Shown: piece after piece, positions 26,201 to 35,030 of the stretch
Position numbering within the stretch: the first letter of the stretch is position 1
Layout: each line of letters opens with the position of its first letter
NCBI RefSeq assembly: GCF_016909155.1
Contig: NZ_JAFBFG010000001.1
Coordinates: 434,001-498,000, forward strand
DNA: 64,000 bases
Source: Chryseomicrobium aureum
GTDB lineage: Bacteria > Bacillota > Bacilli > Bacillales_A > Planococcaceae
Direction: 5' to 3'
Made by a program: the position numbers and the translations under genes
The notes under the pieces: generated by a model
The model's input: only the letters and a program-made list of their open reading frames with translations
Told to the model about the DNA's origin: nothing
The model's database searches: none

Positions 26201-27779
26201 ACCACCTCCTCATCACGATATCTATTCAATCGAAGATATGGCACAACTGATTCATGACTTGAAAAATGCAAACCGGCATGCACGCATTAGTGTCAAACTC
26301 GTCTCAAAAGGTGGAGTAGGTACGATTGCAGCTGGTGTAGCAAAAGGTGCAGCGGATGTCATTGTAATCTCAGGTTATGACGGAGGGACGGGTGCTTCGC
26401 CGAAGACAAGCATTACCCATGCGGGTCTGCCGTGGGAACTCGGTCTAGCAGAAGCCCATCAAACGCTTATGCTAAATGGGCTGCGTGATCGTGTGACGCT
26501 CGAGACAGACGGCAAACTGATGACTGGAAAAGATGTGCTACTTGCCGCTCTTTTAGGTGCTGAAGAATATGCGTTTGCAACAGCTCCACTCATAGTCATG
26601 GGCTGTGTCATGATGCGGGCATGTCACTTAGATACTTGTCCTGTCGGAATCGCAACACAAAATCCAAAGCTCCGTGATAAATTTACAGGTGCTGCAGATC
26701 AAGTCGTGAACTACATGTTGTTTGTAGCAGAAGAAATGCGTGAGTGGATGGCGAAACTTGGCTTCCGCACAGTAGAAGAGCTAGTGGGTCGCACGGATGC
26801 CTTACATGTCTCACAGCGCGCATCATCGCACTGGAAAGCAGGGCAATTAGACCTCACGGCACTGCTTCACCGAACAGATGGGCCACGAACAAAACAACGT
26901 GAGCAAAATCATCGACTTGAAGAATCACTTGACTTACGAGAACTGTTGCCGCAAGTGGAAGCAGCTATCGAACAAGGTCAGTCCGTCCGTATATCGGCAC
27001 GAATTAAAAATACAGACCGCGTCGTCGGCACAATCATCGGTCATGAGATCACAAAACAATATGGAGAGCTAGGTTTACCAGATGATACAGTGGAAATCAG
27101 TTTGACAGGACATGCTGGACAGAGTTTAGGCGCCTACACTCCAAAGGGTATGACTATCAAACTTCTCGGGGATGCAAATGATTATCTTGGAAAAGGGCTA
27201 TCTGGCGGGAAACTGATCCTTGAATCAAGAGCCAAAAATGAGAAAGAGCGTGACATGATTGCCGGGAATGTTACATTTTATGGAGCAACTTCTGGAGAGG
27301 CATACTTGAACGGTCGTGCAGGTGAGCGTTTTGCCGTTCGAAACTCTGGAGCTACAATTGTAGTAGAAGGAATCGGAGATCACGGGTGTGAGTATATGAC
27401 AGGTGGAAAAGTAGTCGTACTTGGAAATGTCGGCAAGAACTTCGGTGCTGGAATGTCGGGAGGAACTGCCTACTTACTATTGGATCAAGACAAGGATATT
27501 CAAACGCTCAGCAATCATGAGATGATTCAACTCGTACGAATTGAAGAAGACGAAGAATATCATGAGGTTCGAAAACTGATTATGGATCACTTCTACTATA
27601 CAAAAAGTACAAAAGCTGGCGAAATACTTGCCAACTGGGATGCCCTGAAATATCAATTTATAAAAGTAGAGCCAGTAGAGTATGCGAAGATGAAGCAACG
27701 CATTGTCGACTTAGAACAACAAGGCATAGACAAAGAAAATGCGGCTTTGCAGGCCTTTTATGGCGCAACAGTCGTTTGA
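23283..27779 (+). CDS. gltA: Glutamate synthase (NADPH) large subunit
   Basis: The 1498-residue alpha subunit makes glutamate from glutamine and 2-oxoglutarate. The glutamine-hydrolysing domain comes first; its nucleophile is Cys22, so a 21-residue propeptide is removed. The central and FMN-binding domains follow, with the 3Fe-4S ligands at Cys1108, Cys1114 and Cys1119. The C-terminal GXGXG beta-helix (about residues 1270-1430) has repeated glycine patterns. B. subtilis naming is used (gltB in E. coli). gltB follows after 15 bp. Confidence 0.96.
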   Translation: MTFHQYPQKQGLYNPKDEHDACGIGLYANIKGIASHDIVMDGLEMLHRLDHRAGRGSDHKTGDGAGIMVQLPDALFRQVLDFPLPTRGDYAVAMVFLPNEAAVEDVAKSKLEELVNDSKTIDFLSWRDVPLNAEGLSEAATHSMPIIKQLFVKKNGASQQRLAFERALYVIRKKFEHWLLQEGYEVYIPSFSSETIVFKGLLTPKEVSEFYVDLKDPRFVSAYSLVHSRYSTNTFPSWKRAHPNRYLVHNGEINTLQGNVNWMKAREKQFVSELFGEDISEILPIVDETGSDSSMLDNAFEFLVLAGRTPAHAAMMMIPEPWSEENPHMTPEKEAFYTYHSTFMEPWDGPTAICFTDGKQIGAVLDRNGLRPARYYVTKDDRIIYSSEVGVVDVEEDMILSKERLSPGKMLLVDLEQGRIIGDEELKQTIATAEPYSEWIENLEVLESMHELVENSDDLHYKQQLNQYTFEDIHKYLLPLAAEGKDPIGSMGNDTPLAVLSDRPQLLYNYFKQLFAQVTNPPIDSIREKLVTSTISYLGAEGNLLNPQASHAKRIFIKTPILKASELNQLYNHPVMKSKTVDVAFDGKLKDKLDQLCEEVEQAILSGVSLLVLSDRSLQKGQKVVPILLASSGIHHHLVRKGLRTQVSLIIESAEVKEVHHIAALIGYGADAIYPYLVYATLHQAIEEGHLQKTYTEAVTSVVKGFTDGVVKVMAKMGISTIQSYRGAQIFEAVGIGHDVIHTYFTGTKSQLGGINLDTIQLEMEKRVEAAVSFAAKPLDSGSQFQWRANGEHHAFRPKTIHTLQWATRQNDSGLYRQYAEMANEERMGFLRNLFDIKSDLAPIPLEEVEPASEIVKRFKTGAMSFGSLSKEAHETLAIAMNRLGGKSNSGEGGEHPSRYKRDDNGDFRRSAIKQIASGRFGVKAIYLSQADELQIKMAQGAKPGEGGQLPGNKVYPWVADVRGSTPGVGLISPPPHHDIYSIEDMAQLIHDLKNANRHARISVKLVSKGGVGTIAAGVAKGAADVIVISGYDGGTGASPKTSITHAGLPWELGLAEAHQTLMLNGLRDRVTLETDGKLMTGKDVLLAALLGAEEYAFATAPLIVMGCVMMRACHLDTCPVGIATQNPKLRDKFTGAADQVVNYMLFVAEEMREWMAKLGFRTVEELVGRTDALHVSQRASSHWKAGQLDLTALLHRTDGPRTKQREQNHRLEESLDLRELLPQVEAAIEQGQSVRISARIKNTDRVVGTIIGHEITKQYGELGLPDDTVEISLTGHAGQSLGAYTPKGMTIKLLGDANDYLGKGLSGGKLILESRAKNEKERDMIAGNVTFYGATSGEAYLNGRAGERFAVRNSGATIVVEGIGDHGCEYMTGGKVVVLGNVGKNFGAGMSGGTAYLLLDQDKDIQTLSNHEMIQLVRIEEDEEYHEVRKLIMDHFYYTKSTKAGEILANWDALKYQFIKVEPVEYAKMKQRIVDLEQQGIDKENAALQAFYGATVV

Positions 27780-27794
27780 TAAGGAGGAAAACAG

Positions 27795-29264
27795 ATGGGA
27801 AAACCTACAGGATTTTTAGAAATCAAACGTGATAAGCCATTTGAAGAGCCTCCAAAAAAACGGGTGCGGCACTTTGGAGAATACGGTGAGCGGTTTACGG
27901 ACGAACAAATGAAAGCGCAAGGTGCACGATGTATGGACTGTGGCACGCCCTTCTGTCACATGGGTATTGAGATACGTGGTGTGGCAGCAGGATGTCCGAT
28001 TCAAAACGTGATTCCGGAATGGAACGACTTGGTGTATAAGGGACAGTGGAAAGATGCACTAGATCGTCTCTTAATGACCAATAACTTCCCAGAATTTACG
28101 GGTCGTGTATGTCCGGCACCTTGCGAAAGTTCTTGTACACTGGCAATTTCTGAGCCAGCTGTTGCAATTAAAAGCATTGAACGTAGCATTATTGATAAAG
28201 GGTTCGAAGAAGGGTGGATCACTCCACGAGTTCCTTCAAATCGAACGGGTAAAAAAATTGCCATTGTCGGTTCAGGACCAGCCGGACTTACAGCAGCCGA
28301 TGACTTAAATCAAGATGGACATACCGTGACAGTGTTTGAACGAGATAATCGTCCGGGCGGTTTGTTGATGTACGGAATTCCTTCGATGAAACTTGATAAA
28401 GATGTGGTGACACGCCGCGTGCAACTGTTGTCAGAAGAAGGTGTGCAATTCATCGTCAACACGGAAATCGGAGTAGATCGTACACTTCATGATTTACGTG
28501 AAGAATTTGATGCTGTGATCTTATGTGTGGGTGCGCAGCGTCAACGCGTGTTGCATCTTCCAGGAGATGATGCAACAGGAATTGTTCCGGCTATGACGTA
28601 TTTAACAAGCACCACAAAGAATCTACTAGATGGTCATAAAGCTGAGATAAATGTCAAAGGAAAACACGTACTCGTAATTGGTGGGGGAGACACTGGAGCA
28701 GATTGTGTAGCAACTGCTGTTCGTCAAAATTGCAAATCTGTCGTTCAATTTGGAAAACATCCACGTTTGCCAGATGCACGCGATGAAATGCACATGTGGC
28801 CGTCTGATCCAACTATTTTTAAAATGGACTACGCTTATGAAGAAGCACAGGCAGTGAAAGGGCAAGATCCTCGCGAATACTTGATTCAGACGAAAGAAAT
28901 CGTCAAAGGTGCAAATGGACAAGTAACAGCTCTACGCACTGTGCAAATGGAGAAGGTTGTTGGAGAAGACGGCTTCCATTATTTCCGAGAGCTTCCTGGT
29001 ACCGAAAAAGAATGGCCGGCAGATATCGTATTTGTAGCGATTGGATTTGAAGGAATCGATCCAGAAGTGGCAGAAGGCACAGATCTTTCAATGTCACGAA
29101 ACCGTATTAGCGCTTCGAAAGTGGATTATGCAACAAATATTCCGGGTGTATTTACTGCTGGAGACGCACGTCGCGGTCAAAGTTTAGTCGTCTGGGCAAT
29201 CCGTGAAGGAAAAGAAGCAGCACAAAAAGTAAATCAATATATTTATTCCGTTCAACCCGTCTAA
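27795..29264 (+). CDS. gltB: Glutamate synthase (NADPH) small subunit
   Basis: This 489-residue beta subunit passes electrons from NADPH through FAD and iron-sulfur clusters to the large subunit. Two cysteine groups (CMDCGTPFC and CPAPCESSC) lie in the N-terminal 4Fe-4S domain. GSGPAGL binds FAD and GGGDTGADC binds NADPH. AAGGAGG precedes the ATG. It completes the gltAB operon (gltD in E. coli naming). Confidence 0.96.
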   Translation: MGKPTGFLEIKRDKPFEEPPKKRVRHFGEYGERFTDEQMKAQGARCMDCGTPFCHMGIEIRGVAAGCPIQNVIPEWNDLVYKGQWKDALDRLLMTNNFPEFTGRVCPAPCESSCTLAISEPAVAIKSIERSIIDKGFEEGWITPRVPSNRTGKKIAIVGSGPAGLTAADDLNQDGHTVTVFERDNRPGGLLMYGIPSMKLDKDVVTRRVQLLSEEGVQFIVNTEIGVDRTLHDLREEFDAVILCVGAQRQRVLHLPGDDATGIVPAMTYLTSTTKNLLDGHKAEINVKGKHVLVIGGGDTGADCVATAVRQNCKSVVQFGKHPRLPDARDEMHMWPSDPTIFKMDYAYEEAQAVKGQDPREYLIQTKEIVKGANGQVTALRTVQMEKVVGEDGFHYFRELPGTEKEWPADIVFVAIGFEGIDPEVAEGTDLSMSRNRISASKVDYATNIPGVFTAGDARRGQSLVVWAIREGKEAAQKVNQYIYSVQPV

Positions 29265-29280
29265 AAGGCGGGTTTTTTTC
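29254..29280 (+). terminator. Terminator of gltAB
   Basis: ACCCGTCT and AGGCGGGT pair over a 3-base loop and are followed by seven T residues. The stem overlaps the gltB stop codon. Confidence 0.88.
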
Positions 29281-29370
29281 GATTAATAACTTTCTCCTGC
29301 TAGTGAGTTAAAGTTTTTTCTTTCTATTTTGACAAGGAGGTGGCATAATAAAAAGCAGGAGGCGAGTACG

Positions 29371-29994
29371 ATGATTGGCATACTAGATTATGGTGCTGGC
29401 AATATGCACAGCGTAGAAAAAGCAATTAAAAAGCTAGGATATCCGTCCATACGAATCGAGGACGGTACATGCACAGAAGAAATTGATCAGTTGATTCTTC
29501 CGGGTGTGGGTCACGCGGAACAAGCGATGATTCAACTAGAAGAACGTGGATTAATTCCTTATATTCAACGAAAAGTAGAAGAAGGGACTCCGCTACTTGG
29601 AATATGTCTTGGGATGCAGCTACTGCTCGAGAAAAGCGATGAGGGCAATACACGAGGGCTCGGTCTCTTAAAAGGTACGGTACCTTACTTTGATGACACT
29701 AAATTGAAAGTCCCTCACATGGGATGGAATGCAGTAAAAGATGCAAAACAGCATTTTCTGCTGAAAGATCTTCCAGAAGCATCCGACTTTTATTTTGTTC
29801 ACTCCTATTTTGCAGCTCCGACTTCATCAGTCGATATTATCGGATTAACTGACTACGGTGATGAATTTGCGTCTGCTATCGGGAATGACTATGTCATGGG
29901 TGTTCAATTCCACCCAGAAAAAAGTGGCGAAGCAGGTTTGAAGCTGCTCGATAATTTCTGTCGCTATGCAAAAAAGAAGGTGACATCATGTTAA
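29371..29994 (+). CDS. hisH: HisH-like glutamine amidotransferase subunit of imidazole glycerol phosphate synthase
   Basis: The protein is a 207-residue class I glutamine amidotransferase. The nucleophile is Cys79 (GICLGMQ), and the partner residues are His181 and Glu183 (FHPEKSG), so it should release ammonia from glutamine. The start is the ATG at 29371 behind AGGAGG; upstream in-frame starts are less likely. It overlaps hisF by 7 bp. No other histidine genes are nearby. Confidence 0.82.
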   Translation: MIGILDYGAGNMHSVEKAIKKLGYPSIRIEDGTCTEEIDQLILPGVGHAEQAMIQLEERGLIPYIQRKVEEGTPLLGICLGMQLLLEKSDEGNTRGLGLLKGTVPYFDDTKLKVPHMGWNAVKDAKQHFLLKDLPEASDFYFVHSYFAAPTSSVDIIGLTDYGDEFASAIGNDYVMGVQFHPEKSGEAGLKLLDNFCRYAKKKVTSC

Positions 29995-30758
29995 AAAAAC
30001 GAATCGTACCAGCAATCGATGTATTAGATGACAAAGCAGTAAAATACGTTCAGTTCCGGAATCCAACTATTATTGGCGATCCAGCTGAACTTGGTCGTAA
30101 ATATGCGGAAGATGGTGCAGACGAACTTATCTATTTAGATACGACAGCATCTTTGAAAAACCAAGAACTCAAATATGAGTGGATTCGTCGCGTGGCAGAA
30201 GAAGTGTATATTCCATTCTCGGTTATTGGAGGTGTGCGCACAATTGATGACTTCCGTTTATTGCTTAGAGCAGGAGCAGATAAAGTAGGTGTGAATTCAG
30301 CTGCCGTCCAACGACCAGAGCTTTTGAATGAGGCTGCCGCAATTTTTGGAAAGCAGTGTGTTGTGCTCGGTCTGGATGCAATGCCGATCATGCGAGAAGA
30401 TGGCTCCATTGAACGTTGGGAAGTGTACACGCATTCAGGACATGAAAATTCTGGGCGTGATGTAGTGGAGTGGGCGCAAGAAGCGGCAGACCGTGGAGCC
30501 GGTGAGATTATCTGCACAAGTATCCATAAAGATGGAATGAAAACAGGGTATGATGTAGAGTTGATTCGACTTCTTTCGGAGAAGGTATCGATTCCAATTA
30601 TTGCGTCAGGTGGGGCTGGCAAGCTTGAACATATTTCAGAGGTGTTTATAGAAGCGAATGCAGATGCAGCACTTGTTGCTTCCATGATACATTACGGGCA
30701 TTACACGATTCCGGAAATTAAAGCGCATCTTCGTGAGTATTCCATTCCTGTAAGATAG
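29988..30758 (+). CDS. hisF: HisF-like cyclase subunit, divergent
   Basis: The 256-residue TIM barrel keeps the catalytic aspartates Asp11 and Asp130, Arg5 and Glu46 of the ammonia gate, and the phosphate-binding GAGKLEH loop. Several usually invariant positions differ: PAIDVLDDKAVKY replaces the common CLDVxxGRVVKG, VIGGV replaces VGGGI, and TSIHKDGMK replaces TSIDRDGTK. It could be a true but drifted HisF or a paralog acting on another substrate with HisH-derived ammonia. It overlaps hisH and ends the operon. Confidence 0.78.
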   Translation: MLKKRIVPAIDVLDDKAVKYVQFRNPTIIGDPAELGRKYAEDGADELIYLDTTASLKNQELKYEWIRRVAEEVYIPFSVIGGVRTIDDFRLLLRAGADKVGVNSAAVQRPELLNEAAAIFGKQCVVLGLDAMPIMREDGSIERWEVYTHSGHENSGRDVVEWAQEAADRGAGEIICTSIHKDGMKTGYDVELIRLLSEKVSIPIIASGGAGKLEHISEVFIEANADAALVASMIHYGHYTIPEIKAHLREYSIPVR

Positions 30759-30790
30759 TTCGTTAATTTAAAACGTATGAAATAAAAAGA

Positions 30791-30836
30791 AACCAGTCCA
30801 ACTCTAGCGAGACTGCTAAAGTTGGGCTGGTTTTTA
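30791..30836 (+). terminator. Terminator after hisF
   Basis: AACCAGTCCAACT (30791-30803) pairs with AGTTGGGCTGGTT (30820-30832), one G-T pair included, and is followed by TTT. Confidence 0.85.
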
Positions 30837-30869
30837 CACAAATGCAAGTAGTATGCTTCGGAGGCTTTT

Positions 30870-31304
30870 TTATGCGCTATTTTTTTGAATAGTTGTAAGC
30901 AGCTCTTCTACAAAATCAATTGTTTCCGCCACAGTAAAGTCGTCTCGAAAACCTTCGACGTACTCTAAAGGTAGATTGAGTTCGGCTACTCCTTCGTTTG
31001 CATCAAATGTGAATGCAAATTTAAACTCTGGATTTGTCCATTTCGAAAGAAGTACTTCTTCTATAGCCTTCATCTTTGCTTTTGGCACATAAATACCAAC
31101 GAGCAAATTATAAAATCGGAAAATATCATCAAGTTCTACTACAAAACCTTCTATCTTTAATTCATCATATGTTGGTTTTGCTACATAGATGTAATTTTCG
31201 ATTTGATCTTTTACTAGAGATAGTGGTCCTGCCAAATCTGACTCAGATAGTGAGCGAATATACTCGTCATTTTCTTTTGTAAATAAATCTTGTTCAATAG
31301 CCAT
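30870..31304 (-). CDS. Unknown acidic protein co-transcribed with ypsA
   Basis: I do not recognise this 144-residue protein. It is acidic, has no signal peptide or membrane segment, and seems to alternate strands and helices in a compact alpha-beta fold. A region reading KFAFTFDANEGVAELNLPLEYV suggests a beta-sheet core, loosely like YbjN-type proteins, but that is a guess. Its start overlaps the end of ypsA by 11 bp, so translation is probably coupled and the products may act together. Confidence 0.7.
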   Translation of the reverse strand: MAIEQDLFTKENDEYIRSLSESDLAGPLSLVKDQIENYIYVAKPTYDELKIEGFVVELDDIFRFYNLLVGIYVPKAKMKAIEEVLLSKWTNPEFKFAFTFDANEGVAELNLPLEYVEGFRDDFTVAETIDFVEELLTTIQKNSA

Positions 31305-31863
31305 AGCTTTCGCCTTCTTTCCATTTTAGTTGTTCGGCTGTTTCATTTAAATCATAGGATGTGAGTTGTTCAATAAAATAAGCAGGTTGTCGTTCTTTAT
31401 ACTCTTGAACCAATTTCAAGAAAAATTTAGGGCTAGCGGGCTGTTCATCATCGTATACAAGTAAAGTACCTTCACTGTTTCGGACGAGAAATTTATCGCG
31501 TTCTTGAAATTGCCAAGGTCCCTGATAACCACCACTTGTGAGCGGTTGATAAAAATCAGCTTCAATTCGGAGTTGCTGGAATTCTGCTTGTTTTTCAGGT
31601 TTTAGTCGTGCAGTAAAATCGGCAAAAGGTGGTGTGATGGACAATTTAACCGGGAGACCTTCTCGCTTTAAAGATAAAACGACTTCCGCAGCCCAGATTT
31701 CAACCCCTTGCTGACCTGAAATCAGTACCCATTCTAAACCTTCTTCTACATACAAGCGTAAGCGATCCTCGAGGGCCGTTTTGATAATTGTGATACCAGG
31801 ATGTTTCGAGTCGAAAATACCGAGCTCATTCCCTCTATATCCTGTAATGACCAATTTTTTCAC
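31294..31863 (-). CDS. ypsA: YpsA family protein (DUF1273, SLOG fold)
   Basis: The 189-residue protein matches B. subtilis YpsA along its length: ITGYRGNELGIF at the N-terminus, LISGQQGVEIWAAE with the glycine-rich nucleotide-binding loop, and a C-terminal SPKFFL segment. SLOG proteins are thought to bind nucleotide-derived ligands such as ADP-ribose; YpsA affects cell division when overproduced in B. subtilis and S. aureus. It is the first gene of a two-gene minus-strand operon. Confidence 0.88.
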   Translation of the reverse strand: MKKLVITGYRGNELGIFDSKHPGITIIKTALEDRLRLYVEEGLEWVLISGQQGVEIWAAEVVLSLKREGLPVKLSITPPFADFTARLKPEKQAEFQQLRIEADFYQPLTSGGYQGPWQFQERDKFLVRNSEGTLLVYDDEQPASPKFFLKLVQEYKERQPAYFIEQLTSYDLNETAEQLKWKEGESYGY

Positions 31864-32043
31864 CGTATCACCTCATCAATTAGTGTACATCAAATTGGTC
31901 ATTTCGTGTCACATTTCGAAAGGTTAAGAATAGGATAAAGTGAAAGAGAGGGATTATGTGAGTCAATCTTCACAGTATGTAGCGAACATTGAGAGGTATG
32001 TTATGCTCTATGCATAGATGCAGAACGCTTCCTACACAACAAG

Positions 32044-32082
32044 AAAAAAGGAGTTTCTCGTAACATGAGAAACTCCTTTTTT
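32044..32082. terminator. Terminator of the MFS gene, 16-bp stem
   Basis: AAAAAAGGAGTTTCTC and GAGAAACTCCTTTTTT form a perfect stem over a 7-base loop. It lies 11 bp past the stop codon of the leftward MFS gene and has A and T runs on both sides. Confidence 0.9.
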
Positions 32083-32092
32083 GTATGGCTAA

Positions 32093-33367
32093 TTATTCTT
32101 TCACAACAACCGGCGGTGCATGGTGCCCTGGTTCCGGTACGAAACGCAAAATAATGAATCCGATAATAAATAATACAATCAAACTGAACACACCCATTGA
32201 GGAATTCCCCGTAACTTGCGCAGTTACCCCAACTAATAATGGGCCGAGGATTGCAGCAAATCGTCCAAAAATATTGTAGAAACCGAAAAATTCATTTGAA
32301 TTTTGTTTTGGTACCAATTTCCCGAAGTACGAGCGGGAAAGTGCTTGAATGCCACCTTGAGATGTACCGACAAGCATAGCGAGAATAAAGAAGTCTGTAA
32401 CAGAATTCATAAAATACGCATACGTACAAACAATTATATATACAAAAATCCCTACATATAGCATATTCTTCTCACCAAATTTACCAGCTAAAAAACCGTA
32501 CAAGAAAGCAAACGGTGCAGCGATCACTTGCGTAAGAAATAAAATCCCTAATAAAGACGTTGAATCGAGTCCAAGGTCTGTTCCGTATGCTGTCGACATC
32601 GCGATAATTGTTCCAACGCCATCAATATAAAAGAAATAGGCCAGTAAAAACAAAAACACAGCGCGGTATTTGCGAATTTCTTTAAATGTTGTAAATAACC
32701 GCTTGAAGCTTTGACTCACCGGATTCGGTTCACGCGGTACAAAATGAACCTGTTTCACATTTCTAAAAATCGGAATGGAAAACACGATCCACCAAGCAGC
32801 TGTAATAACAAATGCAATTTTACTCGCAGTATCCGCAGCTAAGGGTAATAGTCCGTTTTGACTGGCAACGATTATACCCATTGCGATAATAAATGGGAAC
32901 AAACTCCCGATGTAACCCATCCCGTAACCTCGAGCAGATACCTTGGCCATCCGTTCATCACTGGTCACATCGACGATAAAACTATCGTAAAAGACGTTTG
33001 ATCCGGTAGCACCTAAAGCTGCAAATGTATAGACAACGAGAAGCATTAACCAATTTTCAAACGGAACAAGTGCTAATGCAAGTGTGAAAATGACACCGAT
33101 AGAGAAGAACACACCGAAAAATTTCTTTTTGAGTCCTTCATAGTCTGCGACTGTTCCCATAATGGGTCCAAGTAAAGCTAGGATAGTTGTAAAAATAGCG
33201 ATTGTATAACCTAAATAAGCTGTAGAATCGGCTCCAGCGATGCCGGCAGCTGTTGCGGATTCTTTGAAATAAATCGGGAATATGGCTGTTGTAATGATGA
33301 GTGTGTAGGCAGAAGACGCCCAATCATACATGACCCAGCTTTTCTCTTTCTTCGAATACTTTTTCAC
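32093..33367 (-). CDS. MFS transporter, UMF1 / Atg22-like family
   Basis: The 424-residue protein has 12 predicted membrane segments. The N-terminal motif MYDWASSAY and the later YFFYIDGVGTI are characteristic of the UMF1 (Atg22-like) branch, represented by YxiO in B. subtilis. Substrates are generally unknown; Atg22 in yeast exports amino acids from the vacuole. A strong terminator lies just after the stop and the ppx-ppk pair is divergent upstream. Confidence 0.85.
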   Translation of the reverse strand: MKKYSKKEKSWVMYDWASSAYTLIITTAIFPIYFKESATAAGIAGADSTAYLGYTIAIFTTILALLGPIMGTVADYEGLKKKFFGVFFSIGVIFTLALALVPFENWLMLLVVYTFAALGATGSNVFYDSFIVDVTSDERMAKVSARGYGMGYIGSLFPFIIAMGIIVASQNGLLPLAADTASKIAFVITAAWWIVFSIPIFRNVKQVHFVPREPNPVSQSFKRLFTTFKEIRKYRAVFLFLLAYFFYIDGVGTIIAMSTAYGTDLGLDSTSLLGILFLTQVIAAPFAFLYGFLAGKFGEKNMLYVGIFVYIIVCTYAYFMNSVTDFFILAMLVGTSQGGIQALSRSYFGKLVPKQNSNEFFGFYNIFGRFAAILGPLLVGVTAQVTGNSSMGVFSLIVLFIIGFIILRFVPEPGHHAPPVVVKE

Positions 33368-33485
33368 AAGACCCCTCCCTTTTTTTCATTGTATCGCATC
33401 CACATGAATTTCAGGTAAATTTTCTGAAAAATAAAACCTTATGTTCAATCGTCCGGTATAATAAAAAGAAACGGCAGGTGACGAC

Positions 33486-35030
33486 ATGGAATCATTGCGC
33501 GCAATTATTGATATCGGATCAAACTCCATTCGATTAGTAGTCTACAGTTATTCATACGAAAAAGGCTTAGAAGAACACCACAATATAAAAACAGTCGCTC
33601 GACTAAGTGGCTATTTAGATGACAATGATGTTTTACACGATGAAGGAATTCAACGACTAATCGAGACGCTTCAAAATTTCATATCGTTCTTAAATGACCT
33701 CTCTATCACAAAGCCTGTTGTTGCAGCTACGGCAGCCATTCGGCAAGCGTCTAATCAACAGGAGATTTTAGAAAGAGTATTCCAAGAAACAGGGCTACGC
33801 ATTGACGTATTATCCACTAAACAAGAAGCGTATTATGGGTATCTAGCGGTTGTATTGACGACAAATTGTAAGGATGCATTGACAGTAGATATGGGGGGCG
33901 GTAGTACGGAAGTTACTCTTTACCGTAATAAACAACTCATCCATTCTTATAGTTTTCCGTTCGGTGTCGTCACTTTAAAACGAAAATTCATTTCTGGAGA
34001 CCTCCCTACATTACAAGAGCGAAAAGCAATTAAGTCGTTTGTAGAAAATCAGTTGAAAGAACAACCTTGGATTGCAGAAGAAGGAAAAGGACTTCCGGTC
34101 ATTTCAATTGGAGGAAGTGCGCGAAACATTGTCCAAATCGATCAAAATCGAAAAAATTATCCCTTATCCGGAACGCATCAATATGAAATGACGGTAGAAG
34201 ATTTACGTTCTATAGATTATCTGTTGAAAAAAATCTCATTTTCAGAACGTAAAAAGCTTGATGGTCTCTCTTCAGACCGAGCGGATGTTATTGATGGCGC
34301 AATTATCACTTTCGAGACATTACTTTCCCATGCAGCAACCTCAACTTTCATGCACAGTCGTAAAGGTTTACGTGAAGGAATCATTATTGAGCAGCTTGAA
34401 TCAAATAATGAACATACTTTTTTTGTGGATGAAGTCGCATCTAGTGCAATTCGCCATGTTCACGGAAAATTTGCGATCCAACCATCGGAAGATACAGCGC
34501 TGATTGACACCTTTCACAAACTACACAATCAATTTGCAGAAGGGGGCTGGATTCAAGAGTGGTCGGATGATCCTGAAATGCTAACCTATGCCTACCAACT
34601 GTTCCACTTCGGAAAGCAGGTTGATTTAGAGTCGGCTAGTCAGCATACGTTCTATTTGTTAACGAATAGTACACTAGACGGGTTTACAAATAAACAAAAA
34701 GTAAAGTTGGCACTTCTTGCTTCCTATAAAAACAAGCAAACTTTTCAACAGTATATTCAACCGTATCAAGGCATTTTAACTATGCAAGAAATAGAAGAAT
34801 GTAGAGAAGCTGGTGCACTCCTGCGCTTTGTACATGCCCTTCAAACGACTAAACATTCAAGTGTCCATGATGCAGAACTTGAAGCGGCGGGGGAAGATAT
34901 TCAGTTAACATTTCAAACACATGGTTCAACGATACTGGAGTCCTATCAAGCAGAGAAAATGAAAAAACATATTGAAAAGCTGATCAATCGAAATGTCAAA
35001 CTGCGTTTTGAAACGGAGGAACATGCATGA
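33486..35030 (+). CDS. ppx: Exopolyphosphatase (Ppx/GppA family)
   Basis: The 514-residue protein has the ASKHA-type phosphate motifs DIGSNSIRLVVY (N-terminus) and DMGGGSTEV (about residues 137-145), followed by SIGGSARN, and an HD-like C-terminal domain. It releases phosphate from polyphosphate chains. A TATAAT-like element at 33458 precedes a GGCAGGTG ribosome site. The last four bases overlap ppk (ATGA), so synthesis and breakdown of polyphosphate are encoded together. Confidence 0.92.
   Translation: MESLRAIIDIGSNSIRLVVYSYSYEKGLEEHHNIKTVARLSGYLDDNDVLHDEGIQRLIETLQNFISFLNDLSITKPVVAATAAIRQASNQQEILERVFQETGLRIDVLSTKQEAYYGYLAVVLTTNCKDALTVDMGGGSTEVTLYRNKQLIHSYSFPFGVVTLKRKFISGDLPTLQERKAIKSFVENQLKEQPWIAEEGKGLPVISIGGSARNIVQIDQNRKNYPLSGTHQYEMTVEDLRSIDYLLKKISFSERKKLDGLSSDRADVIDGAIITFETLLSHAATSTFMHSRKGLREGIIIEQLESNNEHTFFVDEVASSAIRHVHGKFAIQPSEDTALIDTFHKLHNQFAEGGWIQEWSDDPEMLTYAYQLFHFGKQVDLESASQHTFYLLTNSTLDGFTNKQKVKLALLASYKNKQTFQQYIQPYQGILTMQEIEECREAGALLRFVHALQTTKHSSVHDAELEAAGEDIQLTFQTHGSTILESYQAEKMKKHIEKLINRNVKLRFETEEHA

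Noticed and set aside
31958-32017. 19-codon GTG frame with a GAGAGGG ribosome-like site between ypsA and the MFS terminator
   Set aside because: The peptide has no recognisable feature and such a short frame is expected by chance.
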